64,000 nt of DNA from Ilyonectria destructans (taxonomy: Eukaryota > Ascomycota > Sordariomycetes > Hypocreales > Nectriaceae): NCBI GenBank assembly GCA_020740775.1, contig JAHEWK010000021.1:806001-870000 (forward strand), written 5' to 3'. Every line of letters begins with the position of its first letter. Position 1 is the first letter of the stretch. Of the stretch, positions 11,594 to 23,002 are shown in pieces. Position numbers and translations under genes: made by a program. Under the pieces are notes generated by a model that had not been told where the DNA came from, did no database searches, and was given only the letters and a program-made list of their open reading frames with translations.

Positions 11594-13791
11594 CCATGCC
11601 CCACCACCCTTTCGCTAACCAAATTGAGGCTATCTCCACCAAAAACCCATTTTTTCAACCCTCACGGGTTATAGTCAATTTTAATAATATAAATATAAAA
11701 GAAATATCATTTGATAGAGAATTGAAGAATTTATGTACTTTTAGGTCTTTTGACCAGCCGCCCGGATCGGGTGGTGCGCTGAGGAGATTCAGTTTCCTCC
11801 CTGACTACAATAACTGAAGCAGCCTCCGCCTCTGAGACTACTCCTCCGAAGAGTCAGATTCCACCACAACAGCGTTTATTTCGCTTCCTTTTTCGGAAAT
11901 ATCCTCCGCGGCGGCTAGAGCTTCACTGAGACTCATGAAACGCCTATTGGGATTAGGAATAGCCTTCCTCTTCTTCCCTCTCTTTAGACGGGCCAGTTCC
12001 TCCTTCAGACTAGCAATTTCCACGGCATGCGACGCCAACGTCTGTTGCTGAGCCCTCAAAGCCTTTGGCTATCACGGTATATCGCCTCCGCGTATTTGGT
12101 GATTTGTTTAGGCCAAGATCACGAATATGACGACTGGTCTTTGGTGTATCATCTGAGCCAAAATAAGGCGCCTTCTCTGGAGTCGCCTTTGGACTGCCAC
12201 GTGGCTTGTCCTCTTGGATCTCTGGATGCCGCAATGCTTTTTCTCGTGAGATTGGCCAATTTCCGGTTACTCTCCAGCCGGAGAGTATATTCTTCTTTGT
12301 CATTCCCACTTCACGAGCCCTGGCGTAGGCTCTGATGAAGTTGACCTTATCCACCGGCGTGGAATCAGTCAGGGAAGCGAACTTTTCCAACTCTCGTCGA
12401 TATGCAGCCTTGGAGGCATTAAATACTCCATTATCTAATGGCTGGAGGCCGTGAGAGCAGTGTGCTGGAAGGTAGCAACAATAAACGTTGTTCAAAAAGC
12501 ACGTAGCCATCCATTCATCCTTCTCCCGGTTAGTAGTAATCCCTGATGAAATAAACAAAGAACGTACCGTTGCATGACTCCCATGGCCGTCTAGAATGAT
12601 TAATCTAGCATCTGACTCATCAGCAGGCTTAGTTTGAGGCAAATAGACTCTTTCAAGCCACTCAACACCAATGTGGTTATCTGTTCACCCGCTAGGTGAA
12701 GTTATATAGTGCCAATCAGCTATCTTCTTGAATTCCTTAAGGAACCACTGCTGTTGGAGTTCCTTTCGTTTGAATATAATTCCAGGAGTCAAAACACAGC
12801 CGTCAGCGGTAATAGCCTCAATAAATGAAGTCCAACTTCGCGTCTGTGGTCCTTTGAGGAGAGCCTTCCGCTTTGGGTCTGTACTTCCAACCACCAGACT
12901 ATCTAGGCCTAGTAAGAGAAGTTTAGTTAATTAAATTTCGAATAGAGAGGGAATAGAAAGATAGAGGCTTGCCAAAACGATCATAATACCGCCTTCATCA
13001 ACGTTAACAGTGTTCTCAGGCTTAATCCACCCATACTCCTTCTCCCTGATATCAAAGAACCAATGGACCGCCTTGGGCGTGAAAGAGTCGAATCTATTAG
13101 CTTCTTGACGTCTCCCAATCTTAGTCTTAAGCTCTGAACGGCGTTGAATGAATCTGGCTACCCAATTGCGTCCTAATGTTGGTTGTTCGCTTTGTTGTTT
13201 CAACATGGCGAAGACGCAGGCGCGAATTTGACTGTGAGATGGAGCATATCCCAAAGCCCCTTGACGAAGAATCCAAAAGGCGAATTTGTCTTCCTGATGC
13301 TTGGATAGACGTTGTCCAGGCTGAATTTGTTCGTTCACGGCCAACTGACCACTAAGTCTGTCAGAAAGAGTCCTTTGTGGCACTCCCCACTTCTGAGCTG
13401 ATTGGAACTGCGAAAGGCCGTTATCCGTGATATCCAATATAGCCTCAGCCATGTCGTCTTCTGTATATTTCCAGCGAGGCCGTGATGAAGGCATTTTTAT
13501 TGCGTTGTGAAAACCTGACATGAAAAGAAGTGGAAAGGAGCGGTGAGGAATTCAATGCCTGATTTGGTGACTTTGCAGTACAGGGATCTGCATATACCAC
13601 GTGCCCCATGTAGCTGCACGAGACTATAAAAATAAACTCCATTCAATTCTCTATCTATAAGAAGCGACCGCTTGCGAATAACTTCTATTTTGGTTAAATT
13701 CCGTATAAGTGAAATAGTTGAGTTTTATATGGCGCGTGGCTATTTTTGGTTAGCGAAAGGGTGGTGTTAGCGAAAGGGTGGTGGGGCATGG
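11594..13791 (-). mobile_element. pogo/Fot-type DNA transposon, 2.2 kb, complete ends
   Basis: A perfect 26-bp terminal inverted repeat begins CCATGCCCCACCACCC at 11594 and is repeated in inverse at 13766-13791. It is flanked by the TA target duplication at 11592-11593 and 13792-13793. The interior encodes a CENP-B/DDE_1-type transposase on the minus strand. The right end carries a 17-bp tandem duplication of the terminal repeat core (13749-13765 and 13766-13782). The ends look mobilisable but the transposase is broken. The right end abuts a methyltransferase reading frame. Confidence 0.9.
11838..13521 (-). pseudogene. pogo/Fot transposase, broken
   Basis: The N-terminal part (about 13521-12931) has a psq/CENP-B-type HTH (MAEAILDITDNGLSQFQSAQ... 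RTLSDRLSG). The DDE_1 catalytic domain follows, with NVDEGG (first Asp), LIILDGHGSHAT (second) and LQPLDNGVF (third). A coiled C-terminus contains LKEELARLKRGKKRK. An intron of about 57 nt inside SHAT/DEWMATC appears intact. Lesions: around 12900-12980 the expected Gly-Leu-Asp-Ser junction cannot be spliced in frame, apparently after a one-base loss; near 12672 a TGA sits where Trp is expected; near 12040 a one-base shift separates the catalytic domain from the coiled tail. The catalytic triad is otherwise present. This copy cannot make a functional protein, although its ends could still respond to one made elsewhere. Confidence 0.88.
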
Positions 13792-13793
13792 TA

Positions 13794-14523
13794 TTGGCAC
13801 CGACATTTCCCCCATTCAGCCCCCATGCGTCCCACCCAACCTTGAGTTGTACGTCGTAACGAATGTAATACGGAGCGAATCGCTGATTCGGACATAGCCA
13901 GTATGATGGCTGCAACCTGGAATCGACTTTCAGAGGAGAATATTTCGATTTTATATACGTTCCTGGTATGGCTGGGTGCATCTCAGACTGCAATTCGTTC
14001 GCGAAGAGACAGTTTGACGATTTGAAGCCCGGCGGATACCTTGAGACCAGGGACCTAGCGATGCGTTTCGAGAGCGACGACGAAAGCCATAAGAACCATA
14101 GTTTCAACGAGTGGCAAGACTTCTGGGAGGAGGTAGGAAGCAAGTTGAATCAGTCATTGACGATCGCAGAGGACGGCACGATGAAAGAGGCAATGGAGCG
14201 GGCCGGGTTCACCAATGTCAAGGCATTTCAATCCAAGGTGATTCCACAACCATGGGGACGATTCGACTTATGCTAACCGAGTATTGCAGATACCCGTTGG
14301 TGCCTGGCCGAAAGACAAACGGTTGAAAGAAACGGGCGGATATAATTATGAAGCCCTAGTTTTTGATCTCGAAGGGTTTGTTCTACGAGCTGCCACTCAA
14401 GTAGTTAAATGGAGTTATGAAGAGGCCATTTTCTTCGCGTCGAGAGTTCGTCGGGACTTGCGATTGCTGAAGCCACATCTATGGAGACAGGGTACCGTGA
14501 TCTACGGCCAAAAACCGAAGTAA
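13794..14523 (+). pseudogene. LaeA-like SAM methyltransferase, 3' fragment
   Basis: Directly beside the pogo right end the frame reads IGTDISPIQPPCVPPNLE, the acidic loop region after motif I of TAM/LaeA-like methyltransferases. It continues through EYFDFIYVPGMAGCISD, LKPGGYLETRDL, IPVGAWPKD and the family tail DLEGFVLRAATQVVKWSYEE to a stop at 14523. Two introns fit: 13849-13897 and 14238-14289. Everything 3' of the transposon is open and splices cleanly, but the N-terminus with the Gly-rich SAM motif is missing. Sequence left of the transposon (before 11592) does not show it. The gene is therefore 5'-truncated, by the insertion plus a deletion or by an older rearrangement. Members of this family include secondary-metabolism regulators; a role here is not inferable. 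Confidence 0.8.
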
Positions 14524-14604
14524 GTTGAGGTTCGGCCGTCTGTGGGCGTTAGGCGCCTTTCGATGACTTTATTAGAAGATCTCGATGCGGTATCCGGGAA
14601 GCCA

Positions 14605-16519
14605 TTAAATCACGGACAGCCAGACGTCGGCAACCATCTCTTTTGCCTTTTCAACCCAGCTAGGCTTATGAGCCCACGTTTCATCAAACCAGTCCCAACG
14701 ATAAGCTGGATGGAGCGCCATAGCCGTATAGTAGATGGGCGTCTCGTCCAGCCGCCGATAATATTCATCCAGCTTATCCCAAGCAAGGTTGATTCCGATG
14801 CGGAAGTGCTCTGGATCAGGAAAATCGGCAGCAAGTTGCTTATATTCTTCCAGTGTGTTAAGCAGCAACTCATAGCCAAGCACCACGTCCCAGATATTGC
14901 CATAGGAGCCAGTCCAGCCTTGCTTACGCCTGCGGATGTGTCCATCACCCTCAAGCGTCTTTACCACGGTCTCAAAAACAGTCAGAATAGCCTCCAAATG
15001 GTAAAGAACCTCCCAGTCTTTGTCCGTTAGCTGATTCTCGTCTCGGAGGATGCGTGGTTTTTTCGCCAACTTGGCTTGTGTCACTTGGCCAGTCTTTTTA
15101 GACCGATTTTCGTCCTCCCATTGCGCCTTATACTTGATCAGTAGGAGTTCGATAGAGGTTTTCAACCGTAGAGCCCTGCGGATCATGTAGAGTTGCGACA
15201 GCCAACGCGTGTCGTTGTCGATAATTAGCTTGAGTGGTTTCTTCGATCGGAGTTTAAGGGTGGTGGCGCGATTAATTTCGTCCTGTTAGATATACCGAGT
15301 TAATATGAGACGAATAGGATTTAGTTAAACCGCTTACCCTCTGGACCTCCTTGAACAAGTAAATCAGCCGGTGGCTAATACGCACATCAACTACGATATT
15401 GTGTAACTTGCCAACTGGTCCTTTTTTGCGCCATTGAGCGTATTCAGTATCAGATAACGCTTCTGCGCCTGACAATTGCTTCTCGAACGCGTCGGCGTTT
15501 TTGCCAAATAAGAGCGCCTTGGCTGACAAGTTAATTGTGTGGCCAATACAGCGTCCTCGGCGCAGTCGGCCATCGAACCCAAGTTCAGCACCAATGACCT
15601 CCATGGCAGTATCGTTGTTTTCTGCATTGTCGAGCGTGAAATAGCCAACCTTCTCTGGACCCACGCCAAGAGTGTGTAGGACGTCGAGAACCTCCCCACC
15701 GATCGTTGAGCCGAAGTGACGATGAGCCTCTGGAACTCCAATCATGATTTTGCATGGCCGATTCTTCTCGTCTCTGAAAAAACAAGCAATGCCATAGAGG
15801 GCAAGCTTATTTCGAGACGTCCAGCCATCAAATGAAATATGAAGCGCTCCAGGGGAGTTCCTCAGCACCTCGATAACCGTCTGCTTGTGGCGGTTATACT
15901 CTTGAATGATCTTATATCGGACAGCCGTGGCAGTCAAGTTGGCGTGTTGGATGGAAACGGAGGGACTCAAATAGTCGAAGATTTCTCGGAGGATGGGGTT
16001 CTCGGCGAAGGAAAATGACTGGTTGCTACTGACGATTAACTCGACTAGCATACGCTGAAAGTGTTGCTTATCAAAGCGTGAGATGAAGCTATTCGCGATA
16101 TTCTATTCCGTAGGCTTGTTGACGTCCAGTTTCAAAACAGAGGCAATAGTCGGCTGGTTCGATTTCAGTGCGCCTTCGGGTTTCAGCTGTGCTGTGCTCT
16201 TTCTCTCTCCCTCTGGTGCTGGTGTTTTGTGCTCACGCCATAGATGATTTGCCGCGTTCTGGAGACCTGAAGAGGTAAAACTCGCGATAATGGGACGATT
16301 TCCGAGGACACAGTCCTTGCAAGCCCATTTGCGTAAGCCATGACGTTGAATATCATAGCCAAAGTCCCACAGCCAAGAGCTAGTATCACGAGCGCGTTCT
16401 GACCAATTCCAGCCTCTGAAATGGCGAAAAAGACGGTCTTCGAGCTGCTGCTGTTGGCCTGGTTGGCCTGGCTGGTTGGCTGACATCAATTTTTTTTTTG
16501 GGAATTGATATACGGGCAT
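14605..16519 (-). pseudogene. hAT transposase, 3'-truncated and fragmented
   Basis: Three minus-strand blocks follow one another. At 16519-16103 is a Gln-rich start then a BED-like finger (WACKDCVLGNR... NHLWREH). At 16051-15272 is the hAT catalytic core (LHISFDGWTSRNKLALYGI, TLDNAENNDTAM, CIGHTINLSAKALLFG). At 15186-14605 is the later helical region (KDWEVLYHLEAILTVFE, YYTAMALHPAYRWDWFDETW). The joins between blocks look like an intron near 15260 and a stop or frame break near 16100. The C-terminal dimerisation domain is absent: homology stops just after WADVWLSVI-like sequence at 14605, against the 3' end of the methyltransferase fragment. It cannot be autonomous. The 5' flank carries repeated ACACGGGCATGA motifs. 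Confidence 0.85.
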
Positions 16520-16578
16520 GGCATTTTTGATACACGGGCATGACTCTTACACGGGCATGATTTTTATGACATCTGATT
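16491..16578. repeat. hAT 5'-end arm with ACACGGGCATGA iterons (left copy)
   Basis: This 88-bp block includes the first codons of the hAT reading frame and three close copies of the motif ACACGGGCATGA. It recurs in inverse orientation at 17339-17427 with only a few differences. Confidence 0.85.
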
Positions 16579-16797
16579 CGCTAGATTTCCGTCGACCCAT
16601 AGATACATCCTCGCAAAGGCGGTAAAGCTAGCTCTCTTAACTGGCTCTTATTTCCAGCACCCAACTATCCAGGTCAATCCAGCCCTCTAGAATAGGTCTG
16701 TGCAGGATGTCAAAACAAGGTCTAGTTTTGAATGTAGTATAAGATCAGTTCCATTGCGCCCTCGAGGGCAGCTATTTACATGTCTATTCTCTAACTA

Positions 16798-17168
16798 CTA
16801 TAGAAGGAAGAACCTCTTCGTCGCTGTCACTATCAAGCAGCTTCCATTACCTCCTTCACCTCCGAATGCTGGGTTGCGGCCATCGTCCGCTGGCACGTAC
16901 TCTGTAGTTCTTCCAGTTCCTAGAACAGATGGCTGGCTGCGTGCCTGGCGCTGGGATGAGGGATTGGCCTGGCCACTAGCCTGGCTGCTAGCCTTTTGGC
17001 TCGCTTCCAGTGTAAGCCTGGCAAGCGTCGACTTGTTCTGACTCCTTGGTGGTCGACCTCGCTTACGCCCTATCGCCTGACTGGTTGGCTTACTGGCTGG
17101 CGGGGTATTGGGCTGGGTATTAGGCTGGCTGCTCGATCGCTCGAGCTAGGAGACTCGGATTGGGACAT
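16798..17168 (-). pseudogene. AT-hook protein remnant
   Basis: The minus strand starts MSQSESPSSSDRAAS, shifts frame near 17080, then reads QAIGRKRGRPPRSQNKSTLA. That contains a clear AT-hook core (RKRGRPPR). A low-complexity Ser/Gln/Ala stretch follows, ending at a stop at 16798. AT-hooks bind AT-rich DNA in the minor groove. The family is not recognised; such segments occur near the N-termini of several fungal transposon proteins. It lies exactly between the two inverted hAT 5' arms, so it could be part of a composite element. Confidence 0.45.
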
Positions 17169-17338
17169 AATGAAGGTCTTCATCGTCAAGGCTGGGAGAC
17201 TGGCAATGGATAGCTATCTGATGGAGAGCTGGATCGCGTCACGTCAGTCACTAAGGGATGATTATGGGCAGCTAAACTCAGGGTACAAATTAGAGTGTCG
17301 ACAGAACCAAGATATACTAACAAAAGAGGGTCCTATCC

Positions 17339-17427
17339 AATCAGATGTCATAAAAGTCATGCCCGTGTAAGAGTCATGCCCGTGTATCAAAAATGTCATG
17401 CTCGTATATCAATTCCCTTTTTTTTTG
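17339..17427. repeat. hAT 5'-end arm (right, inverted copy)
   Basis: Inverted copy of 16491-16578, with the same three CATGCCCGTGT-type motifs and the A/T homopolymer at the outer end. It is followed by sequence unrelated to the hAT reading frame, so it is an isolated terminus of a second copy. Confidence 0.85.
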
Positions 17428-17608
17428 GCAAAAACAAAGCAGGAAATCTGTAGAAAACGCACTCAATAGGGGTAGTTTCTCGTCTAATATTATTAGATTA
17501 GCTGTAGGGGTGATCGACCTCGGCTAACTTGGGTCCAGGTACCTCGATTTAATAGGCAGTCATATACAAAAATAAGTACTATGAACCATACAGGGTCAGG
17601 GAATATCC

Positions 17609-17758
17609 CACTGTACCTAAATCCACCTAAATCCACTCCATTACATCCACTTTCGTGTCCAAGTGTAGTGGATTATTACGTAATCTGAGCGCCGACAAGT
17701 GGATGTAATAGAGATGGGCCACTTATATGTGGTCCACGTGGATTTACAGTGTAGTGGG
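17609..17758. repeat. palindromic block ending the first Helitron
   Basis: CCACTGTACCTAAATCCACC at 17610 is roughly inverse to GTGGATTTACAGTGTAGTGG ending at 17757. Inside, ATTACATCCACTT (17641) pairs with AAGTGGATGTAAT (17696). It resembles a short MITE, but no target duplication is visible. The Helitron helicase frame loses homology about where this block begins. Confidence 0.5.
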
Positions 17759-20700
17759 TTCGAGCCTTGCGGGATCCGCCATTCGGTCTACCAGGAGGCT
17801 CGTCTCCCGAACTGGGGCGAATTGATAAAAGTCCCCCATCAAAAGAACGACGGGAACACCGCCAAAGGGTTTATCTGGGCAATCGCGGAGCGACTGAAGA
17901 CGGCAGCTGGCCTCGTACAGAGTAGCACCTCCAAGCATGCTAACTTCGTCGATCACGAGGACCAGCTTCTGCTTCCACGTCCACTTCTTTGCCTCCGAGA
18001 AAAGTGGGACTTGTTTGTTGAGGGAGCGCCGGGTATCCAGTCCACAGGCAGAATGCAATGTCGTGCCTCCGATCTGCGCAGCTGCACTACCTGATGTTCC
18101 CGTGATCTGCAGAAGATGTGGTTGGCCTCTCGCCGAAAAGACCGATTTCAGGGCCTCGATGACCCTGGATTTTCCCGTACCGCCCGGCCCTCCGGTGTAC
18201 TGGAGATGTTGACCCGCCGAGTCGGGGTCCGCTGAGTACCTGTCTAAAAACCTGCACACAAGTTGAAGAGCCATTGTCTGCAGAGAGTTGAGGGTATAGT
18301 TCGACGCGGCAAGGCGTCCTAATTCCGCAAAGCTTGTTGCCATATTAACGTCGACGAGCATTCGAGGACCCTGTGCGACTGGGCCTTGACTTCGACGCGG
18401 TAGGGGAATCTCCGTATCATAGTTGCGAGCAAGTATATCATCTATGTCGGCGTTAGGCGTGTGATGCGCGCTACCCTCGGGACCTGTCTCAATCTCATCC
18501 AGCATCCGGAGATGGAGCATCTCCTGAGCCTTCGCGGCGGCTTGAACATTCTCTGCAGAAAGGGTCAGAAATTGGCGTAGGGGAGCGTCCTGAGTACGGC
18601 GGATTTGCTGATAAAAGCCCTCGGGACGCTGAATAAAAGGCTTATCCTCCGATGCCGAAGTCTCTTCACGCAGGTCGCGGATAAAATTCGCCAAGACTGG
18701 GGAGCCTCTCGTGGCATCGGAATCTCGGACGGCGTTGTGCAGAGTGCGTAGCAGAGCCGCAAAATTCTGGTGGTGCTCAGCGATTGTTGCGCGCTCTTCA
18801 CCGTCGTCGCCCTCATCAAGAGGGAAGTCTACGTCGACTGTGTCGTCGCCTTCTGATCGGCTGGCCCAGAGCTTTGCGTCTTTCCGCGCATCCTCGGCTG
18901 ACTTGCTGAGAAGGGAGATGTTCGACACGTGAAAACGCAGCCTGCAACAGAGAGAAGCTTCATATCCGGACCATATGTCGGCGATATCGCCCTGCATGAT
19001 GGAAAAAAAGCCTTCCCAAGGCACAAACAGGGCCAGATGGAGAACAGAGTTACTGCACGGAATGTCAGAGTAGGCTCGGATTTGGCATTGTTAGCTAGGA
19101 ATGTACCGTCTGAAATACACCGGGTGCTCGTCCCGGTGATCGTCGCTGATGAATCCTTGAAAAATCGGCACTGCGTACTCGTGAGGTTGCCGGAGCTTCT
19201 GAAACCAGCCACGGTGCTCTGGAGAGGGCCCGTCGAGAGATATGTGGTTTTCGTCCTCGTCCCGGCCGCGGCTACGGACCAGGGTAACCATGGACATGTA
19301 GTCATAGAGGCACATATCTCTGAGGACACGGCCTCTGTAGGCGTAAGCATCCAAGCACAACAGGGTCCGGCCGCCCTCCCTGAGTTGTACCGTTTCTGGC
19401 GGCTCCTCCTCCTCCGCTTCTGCGCCGGCCTGGCGACGGAGGTGTTTCCATCTCCGGAATACCGCCCAATACAGTGCGGTCAGGTTTAGGAAGGACCAGT
19501 GCGGGACGTTGGTAAAGTCCGTCTGATAGCCGAGCATGTGGTAACATACCTCCACGGCGGAGAGCTGTCTCTCGGAAAATATCCGATTAGCCACCCTCAT
19601 CAGAAACTGCCGACTCTGGTTCAGCACAGCAGGTCGCTGGGCGCCTAGGTCGGCGGATGCTGATGCGTCGCGCCTCGACACGGCATCTTCGCGAAGCTGT
19701 CGCAAGACTTCGGCCGCGTGGGCAATTCGTCTCCACATTGGCGTGTCCAACTTCGTGGCATAGTTGGTGATATAAAACACCATGGCAAGGCCCTTGGTCC
19801 TCGTCAAGATCATCGATACATCGTGATTGTGCCGGAGGCCGACCGCCATCGCTTTGTTATACCGGTTGACGAGTGGGTGGTTGCGACGGATGCTGAGCAG
19901 ATCGTCCTCGCTGAATCCCGTCGCATCGACGATCTTCCAAGGCGCTTTGAACCGGCAAGCTGTTCGCCTGTACTTGTCCGCGCCCTGATTTGCGAGACCC
20001 TTCAGAGAATTCTTGATGCAGGTGTAGGTGTGGGAATGAACCTGGCAGCAGTACGCGATGAAGTTGGACTCGGCGTCAAAGGCCGCAGACAGGGCCTCAG
20101 TGTCTTTCATCATCTCCTCGACGGGGTGGATCGGCTTCCGCTCCTGGCGGAGAGCCTTTCCAGCGTCCTCATCCAGGCACTCGTGGAAGACCGAGTCCAC
20201 GTAGCGCACCACTCGGGCACGATACTCTTCTTCTCGGGGGTCGGCGATGTCGTCGATGAGCGACGGCAGCTCCATGTTGCCGTGCAACCACAGGAGTCCG
20301 TGCAAATGCAGGCTGCCGCGATCATTTGTCTCAACCGTTGCATAATAGTGGCTGACCTTCCCAAAGACCGATTCTCGGCCTGTTCTGACGTATTTTTCGA
20401 AGAACAGAGAGATTTCTCTGTGGAAGAAGATGGCAGAGCTAACCGGATCCATGGTGCTGAGGGCGATTCTGTCGTATCTTCCTCGGAGATCCGCTAAGAG
20501 CTCCTTTGCAGTGCGGTACTCGTGGAGCCTATGGATGGAGAGCTTCATCTTGACTGGGTTGTTGATGTCGTTGGGGTTGATGGTAATCCAAATCGCGGGC
20601 GTGCCGGTCCAGATGTTAAGTGCCTGGATCTTCCTGCGCATAAGCAGTCGCGTTTCGTTGGAGAGCGGCTGTGCATGGCCAAAGATGGACAGCTCCCGGA

Positions 20701-23002
20701 GCAGGAACGATATGTCGGGGTCAGTCGTCTTCCTCGTCTCTCGCATCTCATTCTCGGCGGCTTTTAGGCGGTCCGTCGTCAAGCTCCCATACACCCGTTC
20801 AAGTTCCTGAAAAGAACCCTTTGTCATGCGGACCATGCTGATACGGCGGTTGGAGGATCGCAGGAGGATGTTGAAGACCAAGAAACAGAAGATGGGATGG
20901 GTGGCAAACCGACCTCCGTGTCGTTGCAGAACATACTTGGCCCAGTAATTGAGCGAATGGTTGGAATGTCGCCGAGTATGCTCTGAAGCATCTCGTCGAT
21001 TGGAATTCGATTCCCCCAGTGTCTTTGGGCCACCCCTCCCCCACGGGAAAAGCTTCGGGAAGGTCCGCGGGAAGAAGTCCTCGTGCAGGGTATCTGCGAA
21101 GTCGGCACCACGCTCCACTCTGATGAACGGCTGTTCACCTGTTGTCTGAAGGTGCATAGCGCATGGCTCAGCATCGTCGGCTTCTCGACTCTGACTCGTC
21201 TGGAGAGCGTCGGCTAAGAAGGACAGCTTATCGGCCTCCTCGAAAGCAGCTGGCCCGTCAAGGGGAAACATGCCAGAGGATGACGTCCCATAAACGACTT
21301 CACCGTCGCGGTCGGCATCATCTGGAGGCAAGGGATGGTGCTGTTCGATCGACAGAGTGCCATCCGGAGGGCAGTGGCCGGAGCCGGAGCCTGCTGGTGC
21401 CGAGGTGGTGAGGAGTTCTTCAACACTCACGAACCGGTTCACCTCCAACCCTCGATCGGTATCTGGGACGATATGATCCGTCTGCGTCTTCTCAGCAGCC
21501 GACGGCTCCTCCCTCTGCATCATATCCATGATGAGGGTGGGAACATTAGAGCCCTCCGCGTACCGCCAATCGTCTATCTCGTCGTGATTGATTCTGATGT
21601 GCTCGTAAAGCGGATTGTTTATCTGGAGCCACGACAAGGCAGCCCTTACACGGGACTTGCGCACTTGGAGAAGATGCCCAACGTCTGCAGAGTTAGGTTT
21701 GCTCGAACCACTCCAAGAGACGTGGATGTTTTCGATGGTCTCCAGAAGAGGGTGGGGTAGAACTGTAGCAACGAGGTCCTCCACCTTGTTCGGAAACACC
21801 ACAATATGGCCCTTCACGTGCTTCCGGTAACTGAGGCCCGACGGGGTCTTGTTGTCGACGGTGAACTTTGTGATGTAGCCGAAAGGGGCCTGGAGAGCAA
21901 TCAGCCTCTCTTCAACAGGAGAGAGGCCATCGAGCTCTTCAGGGTACCGATGCTCGCATCCGATGTCCATGTTGTTGACCGAGCAGACCTTCGGAAGCTT
22001 TCCATTTTCCAAGCCGGTGCGGCACTCGTGGCACACCTGAACTCCATCCCTGTCGTCCAGTGGAAGGCACTTCCTGCACTGCTGAAGAGTCCTCGTGGCC
22101 TGCAGCAAGGAGTGCGTCAACTGCCTCTTCCACTGGATGGTGGTAAGTTCGCAAAGCGCATGCTTTCTGTAGCAGAAGACGCAATGCGAAATTGGCAACG
22201 TCTTTTCATCCGTAAACGCCTGGTAGAAGGACTTGGCAGCGTCGACCTGGAGAGCGAGTGGGACCTCTTTGCGCCATGACCTTGTTGCTGATGCCTCCTC
22301 TTTGTCGCGAAAGCAAGATTCGTGGTATTGTAGAATAGATCTGAGAGACTCCCGCTGGAGCTGGACGGTTTCCCGTATCGGCCGCGGCCTCGTCGGGGCG
22401 CGGTTTGGTTGCGTGTTCGGCGGAGTTGGAAGCGTTTCCTCCATCGACCGCCGCGTCTTCTTCGGGGAGCGGTTTGGTTTCGGGGCATGGTTTGGTTGCG
22501 TGTTCGGCGGAGTTGGAAGCGTTTCCTCCATTGACCGCCGCCTCCTCTTCGGGGAGCGGTGTAGGTGCGTAGGCGACGGAGCTGGAAGCGCTTCCTGTTC
22601 CCTGTGGCGCTTTGACGAAGGAAGGGTCTGTGGAGGGCGGTACAACCTGTTGGGAGTGGTCGGCCGCTCTATCTGTTCGGTCTTTCCGGCCCTTTGACGG
22701 GCTCGTTCTTCGGCGCGCTGGCGGTCCAGATGATCCAACATGCGGAGGATCTCCTCATGGGGGACTCTGACCGGCTCCTTTTGGGGCTCGAGGAGGGCTT
22801 GTAGAGTGGCATCGTCGGGAGGGACTCTGACCGGCTCTTGCCTGCGGTGGACGGCCCTCTGGGATGTCAGGGAATTTGGAACCGTCGATTGGGAGGCTCC
22901 CTGCCTCCCTCGGGCCCTGTTCTGAGTGCGTTGCCGATCCAGATCTTCCAACGTACGGCGGATGTCATCAATTGGAACTTTGACTGATTCTTGACGGGGC
23001 AT
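17744..23002 (-). pseudogene. Helitron 1 Rep/helicase, C-terminally truncated
   Basis: One open frame from 23002 to 19107, a 54-nt intron (19053-19106), then 19052-17744, about 1,734 residues. In order: an N-terminal disordered region with repeats of the types PVRVP..EILRMLDHLDRQR and RRSMEETLPTPPNTQPN; a Cys-rich finger region (CVFCYRKH... CRKC... CHEC); the Helitron N-terminal domain; the HUH nickase motif SLHLHGLLWLHG (near 20280); the Tyr region YITNYATK; and a PIF1-type helicase with Walker A GGPGGTGKS, Walker B LVIDEVSM and GDFYQFAPVR. Helicase motifs after that are missing, because the frame runs into the palindromic block near 17758 and stops. Helitrons replicate by rolling circle using the nickase and helicase. 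Here the nickase is complete and the helicase is not, so this copy is probably non-autonomous. No in-frame stop interrupts the 5.2 kb. Confidence 0.92.

Noticed and set aside
14542..15030. 162-codon plus-strand frame over the hAT element
   Set aside because: Shadow of the minus-strand hAT frame.
17740..17790. GGGTTCGAGCC resembles a tRNA T-loop
   Set aside because: The flanking bases do not pair into a T stem, and no anticodon or acceptor arm fits upstream.
19718..20497. 259-codon plus-strand frame opposite Helitron 1
   Set aside because: Antisense shadow of the HUH region, with no independent motif.
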